From Bryobacteraceae bacterium (GTDB taxonomy: Bacteria; Acidobacteriota; Terriglobia; Bryobacterales; Bryobacteraceae), in NCBI GenBank assembly GCA_019686145.1, contig JADGHK010000066.1:1-9050 (forward strand): a stretch of 9,050 nt of DNA. Reading direction: 5' to 3'. This document shows positions 1 through 5,583 of this stretch, one piece after another. The translations under genes and the position numbers were made by a program. The notes under the pieces are model-generated. The model was not told where the DNA came from. It saw only the letters and a program-made list of their open reading frames with translations, and ran no database searches. Each line of letters starts with the position of its first letter. Position 1 is the stretch's first letter.

Positions 1-684
1 GACAAGGGCAAGGCCCGGCCGCAGTTCGTCGCCGTCGACTGCTTCTCGCACTTCCATCTGACACAGCGTATTGAGACGGTCGGCGAACGCACGGGAGAAA
101 CCGGGCGGGATGTGCTGCGCAATGACAATGGGCGGCGTATCCTTCGGCAAGTGCACCAGAATTTTCTGGATTGCCTCGGTGCCACCGGTGGAAGCGCCGA
201 TCGCGATGATGACCGGACGGTTCGAGGAAGATGCCCGCACAGGCGGAAGCGGGACGACAGGCGCAGCCGGAATGCCTGGCCGTTTCATTCCCACCCGGGC
301 AACCGAAGCCGCGCGAATCTTGGCCGGCAGTTGCAGCTTTAGGTCGCCAACCGAGTACGGCCCGGCAGGCTTTCCGAGAACCTCGACTGCGCCGTATTCC
401 ATCGCTTCCAACGCCGCCCGGCATCCGGATTGCGCCAGCGAGCTGATTACGATGACCGGCATGGGCCTGGTCTGCATGAGCTTCCTTAAGAACGTCAGAC
501 CGTCCATGCGCGGCATCTCGATGTCCAGCGTAAGGACGTCCGGCTTCAACGCAAGGATTTTTTGCTCAGCGACGTAAGGATCAGGCGCCGTGCCGACCAC
601 CTCAAGATCGCGCTCCGCCGAGATGGCTTCCGTCAATACCTTCCGGACGATTGCCGAATCATCGACAATCAGAACTTTGATCAT
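1..684 (-). CDS. cheB: Chemotaxis response regulator protein-glutamate methylesterase/deamidase CheB (C-terminus cut by window edge)
   Basis: CheB removes methyl groups from chemoreceptor glutamates and deamidates glutamines, resetting receptors during adaptation. It is activated when CheA phosphorylates its receiver domain. The 228 visible codons show an N-terminal receiver (residues 1 to about 120) with the acidic pair D8/D9, phospho-acceptor D54 in the LDIEMPRMDG motif and K104 in GKP. A proline-rich linker (about 125-155) follows, and then the esterase domain with catalytic S165 in GASTGG and H191 in AQHIPPGFS. The third catalytic residue, an aspartate near 286 in E. coli CheB, lies beyond base 1. 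The ATG at 684 is preceded by GAGAGGG (690-696) at a 5-nt spacing. It is the last visible gene of the operon, 20 nt after the cheX-like gene. The family call is very secure; only the end is unseen. Confidence 0.97.
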   Translation of the reverse strand, partial: MIKVLIVDDSAIVRKVLTEAISAERDLEVVGTAPDPYVAEQKILALKPDVLTLDIEMPRMDGLTFLRKLMQTRPMPVIVISSLAQSGCRAALEAMEYGAVEVLGKPAGPYSVGDLKLQLPAKIRAASVARVGMKRPGIPAAPVVPLPPVRASSSNRPVIIAIGASTGGTEAIQKILVHLPKDTPPIVIAQHIPPGFSRAFADRLNTLCQMEVREAVDGDELRPGLALV

Positions 685-704
685 TCTCGCCCTCTCACCT
701 GCGC

Positions 705-1136
705 TCAGCTGGCGTTGGGTGCAAGGAATATTTCCACGATGCCCGAATCGAGCAGAAAGGCCCGGCCAAAGCCGTACTCCGGGGGACGCTCAACCAGATA
801 CGGCGTGCCGAGACGAAAGGATCCACCCGGATAGGCCCGGCTGAGCAAGGCTCCACAAACAATGTTCGCCAGCTCGCAGATCACCTCTTCCACTTGCTCT
901 GTTTGAAGCGACGCCTCTTCCTGCCCCAGGAAGTTGGCGGCCACAGACCGTGCGGCCTCCGGGGAGACTCCCAGACTGCAGGCTCCGTCGACTGTCCCCG
1001 AGTAGTGGACCTGGGCCCGGAGCAATGGCTGAGCCGGATCCACGTCCACCTCGCCCACGAGCGTCGTGAAGAACATCGTCTCCATCACCTGCTCAAGAAC
1101 GGCAGCAACGCCTTCCATCAGTGCCGCTTCATTCAT
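705..1136 (-). CDS. cheX: CheX-like CheY-phosphate phosphatase (CheC/CheX family)
   Basis: This 143-residue protein belongs to the CheC/CheX/FliY phosphatase fold, which hydrolyses CheY-P to end the signal. The sequence shows the family's active-site helix with E88 and N91 in the segment CELANIVCG, the E-x2-N pair that positions the attacking water on CheY-P. There is only one such motif, whereas many CheC proteins have two, so the protein resembles CheX, which in known examples works as a homodimer. An N-terminal helix (about 10-23, LEQVMETMFF) is also typical of CheX. The start is the ATG at 1136, which lies inside the end of cheY (8-nt overlap ATGAATGA) and has GGAG at 1143-1146. A longer in-frame start at 1217 would sit deep inside cheY and is unlikely. 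The phosphatase role follows from family and from position next to cheY. A divergent CheC cannot be excluded. Confidence 0.85.
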   Translation of the reverse strand: MNEAALMEGVAAVLEQVMETMFFTTLVGEVDVDPAQPLLRAQVHYSGTVDGACSLGVSPEAARSVAANFLGQEEASLQTEQVEEVICELANIVCGALLSRAYPGGSFRLGTPYLVERPPEYGFGRAFLLDSGIVEIFLAPNAS

Positions 1137-1515
1137 GCCCGACTCCGAGCACCCGCTCCAGCTCTTCCCGCAGGATTTCCGGCTCGAATGGTTTTGCAAC
1201 GTAACCCCGTGCGCCAAGCTGGATCATCCGCCGCACCGCCTGCTGAGTCGAATCTGTCGAGACCACAACAACGGGGATCGATCGCAGATTCGCATCCGCC
1301 TCGACCTCTGCCACAAACTCTTCGCCGTTCATGGAGGGCATATTGATATCGGTCAGCACGAGATCCACCCGCTCGCGGCGCAATATCTCGAGCGCTTCTT
1401 TCCCGTTCGCCGCCTCGAGCAGCCGGTCCATGTCCAAACCGGTGAGCTCGAGCGTGCGTCGAATGAATCTCCGCATCGCCGGCGAATCATCAACAATCAG
1501 AGTTGAGATCCCCAA
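1129..1515 (-). CDS. cheY: Chemotaxis response regulator CheY (single receiver domain)
   Basis: This is a 128-residue stand-alone receiver domain, the usual CheY length. It carries phosphoryl groups from CheA to the motility output, which in flagellated cells is the motor switch. All receiver residues are present: acidic pair D9/D10, phospho-acceptor D56 in the segment VLTDINMP, the switch hydroxyl residue S86, aromatic Y105 and K108 in YVAKPF. There is no output domain. The start is TTG at 1515; no ATG or GTG gives a sensible N-terminus, and the TTG has the strong site AGGAAGG (1520-1526) five to six bases upstream. The first 26 nt overlap the 3' end of cheD, and the stop overlaps the start of the cheX-like gene, which suggests translational coupling. 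Its place between cheD and a phosphatase gene supports a chemotaxis role over a generic response regulator. Confidence 0.95.
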   Translation of the reverse strand: MGISTLIVDDSPAMRRFIRRTLELTGLDMDRLLEAANGKEALEILRRERVDLVLTDINMPSMNGEEFVAEVEADANLRSIPVVVVSTDSTQQAVRRMIQLGARGYVAKPFEPEILREELERVLGVGHE

Positions 1516-2032
1516 ACAGCCTTCCTCTCCGAGCAGGCGTGGAAGAACTTATCTCCCGCTCTGGCCGGCCAGCAACCCGCAGTAACAGGCGCCCCGTGCT
1601 GATCTCCAGACGGACTGTGCGTGATGCGGTACCGCCGATATCTTCGGCTTCCAGCAGCACACCGGTCTTCCAGAGCACCTTGCGCAATGCCAGTTGATTG
1701 CGTTTCCCGATGTTGAACAGCCCTCCTTCATCCATCACTTGGGCGCCGCCCGCCGCCTTCACAACGATGCGCTGGCGCTTCGCCCCCAGTTGAACGCAGC
1801 GATCAAGCAGGGCTGCAATTCCGGTATCGGCAAAAATGTAAGGGTTTAACTTCGCCTTGTTCCGATTAAGCTCCGAATCGGGCAGCATGAAATGAAGCAG
1901 TCCGCCCACGCGAACAACAGGGTCATATGCGGCGACCGCGATGCAGGACCCCAAAGCGTATGTGACAAGGCTCGTCTCGGTGGCATTCGTCACAATGCAG
2001 TCCGCGATTCCAACCACGATGACGGCGCTCAT
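1490..2032 (-). CDS. cheD: Chemoreceptor glutamine deamidase CheD
   Basis: CheD converts particular receptor glutamines to glutamates and, in some bacteria, takes part in feedback with the CheC phosphatase. The 180-residue product has the cysteine-hydrolase triad at family spacing: T24, C30 in YALGSC and H47 in GGLLHFMLP. The Thr-Cys and Cys-His distances of 6 and 17 match those of Thermotoga maritima CheD (T21, C27, H44). Further conserved segments are KAAGGAQVM (92-100), FNIGKRN (106-112) and DIGGTASR (131-138). After the core ends near residue 157 there is a basic, serine-containing tail of about 23 residues ending in cysteine. The ATG at 2032 has GGGAG at 2036-2040, rather close. It begins 27 nt after the cheR stop, and its end overlaps cheY by 26 nt. 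Confidence 0.96.
   Translation of the reverse strand: MSAVIVVGIADCIVTNATETSLVTYALGSCIAVAAYDPVVRVGGLLHFMLPDSELNRNKAKLNPYIFADTGIAALLDRCVQLGAKRQRIVVKAAGGAQVMDEGGLFNIGKRNQLALRKVLWKTGVLLEAEDIGGTASRTVRLEISTGRLLLRVAGRPEREISSSTPARRGRLFGDLNSDC
1516..1530 (-). promoter_or_regulatory. Ribosome binding site that decides the TTG start of cheY
   Basis: On the minus strand, AGGAAGG (1520-1526) lies just upstream of TTG at 1515-1513, within the last codons of cheD. It supports TTG as the true cheY start, because that start also gives exactly the N-terminal length expected before the first receiver beta strand. Confidence 0.65.
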
Positions 2033-2059
2033 TGGCTCCCGCCCGGCTCGGGCCCTCGG

Positions 2060-2926
2060 CTATCCACGCAAACGCCTCCTGTAGATGGAAGGCCTGATGT
2101 ACTCCAGGTCATGATGAATGCCCGACAGGCTCTCGGAGTGTCCTACCAGCAGGTAGCCTCCCCGGTCCAGGCAGTCAGTCAGCCGGCGGATGAGCCGTTC
2201 CTGCGTCGGCCGGTCGAAGTAAATCATCACATTACGGCAAAAGATCACCGAGAAGGTCCCGACCGGCGGGAACGGATCGATGAGGTTCAGGCGTCGAAAT
2301 TGAATCCGCCGGGTGAGCTCAGGCCGAAAACGTTTATAACCAGGCGACTGGGGATCCGGGATCACATGGGTCCGGATCCACTCTGGCGGTAAGCCGGCAA
2401 AACGCTCAGGCGGGTAAGAGCCGGACATGGCGATGTTCAGCACGCGGCGCGAGATATCGGTTGCCAGGATGTCGAGAAGCGGCAGCCGGTGGTAACCCCA
2501 TGCTTCGGCAACAGTCGTCGCAATGGAATACGGCTCTTCGCCCGTGGAGCAGGCCGCGCTCCAGATGCGGAGGGGCTTGTTCGGGGGCAGGTTCGGCAGA
2601 ACTGTTTTCGCGAGGAACTCGAAGTGGGCCGGCTCGCGCAAAAAGCCGGTATGATTGGTCGTCAGCGCGTCGATCATCGCCGCCAGGGCTTCGCCGGTGC
2701 GATCCTCGACGACATAACGGTAGTATTCGCTGAATGACTTGAACGGCAGGCTGCGCAGATGCTTCCCCAGGCGGGCGGAGACCAGGACTTCCTTGCCCTT
2801 CTTCAGATCCAGGCCGAACCGCTCACGCGCAAGCTGGCTGATCTTCTCAAACTCCGCCTCCGTCAGTGAGCGAATTTCGTGATTGGTTCCTGCAAGCCAT
2901 GCTCCTCGAGCCTGTGGCTCAGGCAT
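2060..2926 (-). CDS. cheR: Chemotaxis protein methyltransferase CheR
   Basis: CheR methylates chemoreceptor glutamates using S-adenosylmethionine and is the counterpart of CheB in adaptation. The 288-residue product has the N-terminal helical CheR domain (about 20-95) ending in ALTTNHTGFLRE (87-98), a family signature. The SAM-dependent methyltransferase domain follows, with the SAM-binding segment IWSAACSTGEEPYS (121-134), ATDIS (155-159), FCRNVMIYFD (229-238) and GGYLLVGHSESL (256-267). There are no TPR or other C-terminal extensions. The chosen ATG at 2926 overlaps the cheA stop by 8 nt (ATGCCTGA) and is preceded by the strong site GGGAGGTGG (2933-2941). The ATG at 2968 would give 14 more residues inside cheA and lacks such support. 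The function is secure. Confidence 0.97.
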   Translation of the reverse strand: MPEPQARGAWLAGTNHEIRSLTEAEFEKISQLARERFGLDLKKGKEVLVSARLGKHLRSLPFKSFSEYYRYVVEDRTGEALAAMIDALTTNHTGFLREPAHFEFLAKTVLPNLPPNKPLRIWSAACSTGEEPYSIATTVAEAWGYHRLPLLDILATDISRRVLNIAMSGSYPPERFAGLPPEWIRTHVIPDPQSPGYKRFRPELTRRIQFRRLNLIDPFPPVGTFSVIFCRNVMIYFDRPTQERLIRRLTDCLDRGGYLLVGHSESLSGIHHDLEYIRPSIYRRRLRG

Positions 2927-4907
2927 TCGCCGCCACCTCCCAGTGACTGCCGACAATGCCAACGACATCCAGAACGAGGCCGACTCTGCCGTCGCCCAGA
3001 ATCGCTCCTCCGGCGATGCCGGGGATGTCTTTCATCGTCTCTCCCAGACTCTTGATGACAACTTCCTGCTTCCCTGAGAGCTCATCCACCAGCAGCCCGA
3101 ACGCTTTGCCGTTAATCTCCACGACGATCAGCACGCACTGGCACGGATCCTTTGAAAGAGGTTCCACATTAAAGCGTTCGTAAAGGCGGATCACCGGGAG
3201 CAGGTGGTCTCTGATGAGCGCCATCTCCGCCCTGTTTTCCACGGTGGAGATCGTGTCCGGACCAGGACGCAGCACTTCGCGTACGGAATAGAGCGGGACA
3301 ATATATCGCTCTTTCCCGACGCGCACGACCAATCCGTCAATGATTGCGAGTGTCAGCGGCAGCTTGAACGAAAAGGTGGCGCCCTGGCCTTCCTGAGAGC
3401 GAATATCAATCCGTCCCCGCAGCTTCTGAATCTGCTTGCGGACGACGTCCATTCCGACGCCGCGTCCGGAAACATCGGTAACCCGATCCGCGGTGGAGAA
3501 GCCAGGCTGGAAGATCAGATTGTAGATCTCCGAATCCGTCTCCGGAACTCCGCCGTCGAGCAGCCCCTTTTCTCTTGCCTTTGCGAGAATTTTCTGCTTG
3601 TTCAACCCTCTGCCATCGTCTGACAGCTCGATGACGATGTGGCCGGCTTGATGCGAAGCCTTCAGCAGAATGCGTCCCACCGGCGGCTTGCCGGCCGCGA
3701 TCCGTTCCTCCGGCGGCTCAATGCCGTGGTCCACGGAGTTCCGGACCATGTGCATCAGCGGATCCGCAATCTCCTCAACAAGGTTCCGATCAAGTTCCGT
3801 CTCCTCGCCAATGGTTTCAAGCTGGGCTTGCTTGCCGGACTTACGAGCAAGATCCCGCGTCAGGCGCGCCATCTTCTGGAAAAGCTGCCCCACCGGAACC
3901 ATTCGCATCGACATGGCCGTCTTCTGGAGCTCTGTGGTGGTGCGGGAGAGCTGCGCCAGATTGCGAAGCAGCCGCGGCGTCCGAAGCTGGGCGAGGTCCG
4001 GATCATGCCGCACGAGAGACTGCGCAATCACCATCTCCCCTACCATGTCGACCAGCAGATCCAGCTTGCCGGTATCGACCTTCACCATGCGCGCCTCCCC
4101 GGTACGCGCACGGCGCCTCTCCGCCTCGGCCTGCTCCCTGACTTCGACGGGAGCCACCGTCCCGTTTGCAGCAGCAGCTTCAGGAGCCTGAGCCGCGACG
4201 GGATCTTTTGAGCGCAAGGCCAGGATCTGCTGAATCAACGGCGCAGAGGGCGGAACCGCGATCAGGTGGCGTTCCCCGGAAGGAGCCTGCAGGCGCTCCA
4301 CCCACTGCTTGAGGAAATCGGCGCACGCAAGCGCTACATCGATCACGGCAGGGGTGATCGTCAGTTGTCCGCTCCGCGCCAGGTCAAGAACCGTCTCAAG
4401 CTCGTGGGCGACGTCGCGAATCTCGGTCAGTTCGAGAAAGCCCGCCAAGCCCTTGATCGTATGAAAGCTGCGGAAAACCGAGTGAATGGCTTCGGCGTTC
4501 CCCGGATCCTGTTCGAGAATCAGCAACTGGCTCTCGATGGAGACCAGGTGCTCCTGGGATTCCAGGACAAAGTCGGCGATGAGCTCGGGGTCCTCCGCAA
4601 GCTGGTTCTGGCTGGTGGTCTTCGGCGCAGCTTCAGATTGTTCAAGCGCCTGCCGCAACCGGGCGATGCCGTCCTTCAGTTTCCGTTCGACATCGTCCCA
4701 GTCCTGCGTTTCCGAAGGCCGAAGCGCGCCCTGCATCTCCTCGACCGCCTCGGTAAGACTGGAGAAACCGGCTGCCCGCGCCTGATCCGCCAGGGCAGAC
4801 AACATCTCCCCAATCCGGTCCGCCCTGTCCGAAACCGCAGAGCCTACCACTAACTCCAGAGCGACGCTCTCAATCAGCCGCTCCAGTTCGCTCCGTCCCG
4901 GCCCCAT
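2919..4907 (-). CDS. cheA: Chemotaxis sensor histidine kinase CheA, without a P2 domain and with an extra N-terminal helical region
   Basis: CheA is the kinase of receptor arrays; it autophosphorylates and passes phosphate to CheY and CheB. Numbered from the ATG at 4907 (662 residues), it has an extra helical region (1 to about 95), then the P1/Hpt domain (about 106-207) with phospho-acceptor H149 in SFHTIKG. An Ala/Glu-rich linker (about 208-272) has no room for a normal P2 domain. The P3 dimerisation helices (about 275-335), P4 ATPase and P5 CheW-like domain (about 520-655) follow. P4 has N390 in HMVRNSVDHG (N box), DDGRG (430-434), FQPGFS (466-471) and GRGVGMD (481-487). All catalytic motifs are intact. 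The start at 4907 is preferred because AGGAAGG (4912-4918) precedes it; an in-frame ATG at 4922 would add five residues with a poorer site. It follows cheW by about 50 nt and overlaps cheR by 8 nt. Confidence 0.96.
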   Translation of the reverse strand: MGPGRSELERLIESVALELVVGSAVSDRADRIGEMLSALADQARAAGFSSLTEAVEEMQGALRPSETQDWDDVERKLKDGIARLRQALEQSEAAPKTTSQNQLAEDPELIADFVLESQEHLVSIESQLLILEQDPGNAEAIHSVFRSFHTIKGLAGFLELTEIRDVAHELETVLDLARSGQLTITPAVIDVALACADFLKQWVERLQAPSGERHLIAVPPSAPLIQQILALRSKDPVAAQAPEAAAANGTVAPVEVREQAEAERRRARTGEARMVKVDTGKLDLLVDMVGEMVIAQSLVRHDPDLAQLRTPRLLRNLAQLSRTTTELQKTAMSMRMVPVGQLFQKMARLTRDLARKSGKQAQLETIGEETELDRNLVEEIADPLMHMVRNSVDHGIEPPEERIAAGKPPVGRILLKASHQAGHIVIELSDDGRGLNKQKILAKAREKGLLDGGVPETDSEIYNLIFQPGFSTADRVTDVSGRGVGMDVVRKQIQKLRGRIDIRSQEGQGATFSFKLPLTLAIIDGLVVRVGKERYIVPLYSVREVLRPGPDTISTVENRAEMALIRDHLLPVIRLYERFNVEPLSKDPCQCVLIVVEINGKAFGLLVDELSGKQEVVIKSLGETMKDIPGIAGGAILGDGRVGLVLDVVGIVGSHWEVAANA

Positions 4908-4922
4908 TACACCTTCCTGCAT
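4908..4922 (-). promoter_or_regulatory. Ribosome binding site of cheA, distinguishing two possible ATG starts
   Basis: AGGAAGG (4912-4918, minus strand) sits 4 nt before the ATG at 4907-4905. The other in-frame ATG, at 4922-4920, would place this motif inside the coding sequence and is preceded only by an A/G run directly touching the start codon. The same AGGAAGG motif is used before cheY. Confidence 0.5.
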
Positions 4923-4956
4923 CTTCTTTCACGCCCCACCGAACAGCTCCCAGAGG

Positions 4957-5481
4957 CTACGCGTTGAAGATCTCTTCGAGTCCTTCCAGATCCTGGGCCG
5001 TCATCACGTGATCAATATCCAGCAGAATCTTCACCTTGCCTTTGATCTTCGCCATACCCATGACGTATGGAAGGGTTACCCCCGCACCAAAATCGGGAGT
5101 GTTCTCAATATCGGCCGGAGCAAGGTTCAGAACCTCGGAAACACTGTCCACAATGATCCCCATAGGCAGGACACTCGTCCCCATCGAGATCTGCACGACG
5201 ACAATGCACGTGCGCTGCGTGTACTCGAGTTCCGGCAGCTTGAACTTCAACCGGAGGTCCACCACGGGGATGACCTTGCCGCGCAGGTTAATCACGCCTT
5301 TCACGTAAGGCGGAGTCTGCGGCACCGCGGTAATCTCCTCGACCCCCATGATCTCCCGCACCTTCAGCACCTGAATCGCGAATTCCTCGCGCCCCAGGGA
5401 AAAGGTAAGATACTTGCCGGCCAGGTTTTCCGCCTTGGACGCCCGCCGCGTCTCGGCAGGTGAAACACTTACAGCAGCCAT
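4957..5481 (-). CDS. cheW: Chemotaxis coupling protein CheW
   Basis: CheW is the cytoplasmic adaptor that links chemoreceptors to CheA through its paired SH3-like beta barrels. The 174-residue product matches the usual size after a short Ala/Ser-rich N-terminus (1-20). The CheW domain begins at KYLTFSLGREEFAI (23-36) and contains the signature GVINLRGKVIPVVDLR (62-77), followed by IIVDSVSEVL (109-118). It ends with KGKVKILLDIDHVM (147-160). The ATG at 5481 has the strong site AAGGAG (5487-5492) at a 5-nt spacing. The frame stays open for over 1.1 kb further upstream, but that extension lies antisense to the peptidase gene and is not CheW-like. It appears to be the first gene of the che operon, about 50 nt before cheA. 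Confidence 0.97.
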   Translation of the reverse strand: MAAVSVSPAETRRASKAENLAGKYLTFSLGREEFAIQVLKVREIMGVEEITAVPQTPPYVKGVINLRGKVIPVVDLRLKFKLPELEYTQRTCIVVVQISMGTSVLPMGIIVDSVSEVLNLAPADIENTPDFGAGVTLPYVMGMAKIKGKVKILLDIDHVMTAQDLEGLEEIFNA

Positions 5482-5583
5482 GTCTTCTCCTTCAGAGTGC
5501 TTATCGTTATGAATTCTTCCGGCATGAGGAAAGGTGCTGACGAAGTCGCGTTGCTCTGACGCTACAATGGGCAAAATTCCGCC
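5482..5583. promoter_or_regulatory. Divergent intergenic region between cheW and the M61 peptidase gene
   Basis: This 102-base gap must hold the start signals of both the leftward che operon and the rightward peptidase gene, unless the operon is read from farther upstream. Rightward, a good -10-like TACAAT lies at 5563-5568, but no convincing -35 lies 16-18 bases before it; the best, CTGACG at 5537-5542, is too far away. Leftward, the only clear element is the cheW ribosome binding site at 5487-5492. The sequence AACGATAA on the minus strand resembles the -10 box of flagellar sigma-28 promoters, but the matching -35 is absent. I see no clear operator palindrome or terminator. Confidence 0.5.
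5563..5568 (+). promoter_or_regulatory. Possible -10 element of the M61 peptidase gene
   Basis: TACAAT matches five of six bases of the housekeeping -10 consensus and would start transcription near 5575, only about ten bases before the ATG at 5584. There is no good -35 partner, so the call is weak. Confidence 0.3.

Noticed and set aside
1137..1217. Longer start for the cheX-like gene at 1217.
   Set aside because: The added 27 residues are out-of-frame translation of cheY and do not resemble the family; the ATG at 1136 has a ribosome binding site and a coupled overlap.
3204..4853. Several plus-strand open frames of 90-195 codons opposite cheA.
   Set aside because: They are shadows of a GC-rich coding region on the other strand. 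They show no recognisable domains, and cheA accounts for the sequence.
5490..5520. AACGATAA upstream of cheW as a sigma-28 flagellar promoter -10 box.
   Set aside because: At the required 11-base spacing the upstream sequence does not resemble the TAAAGTTT -35 element.
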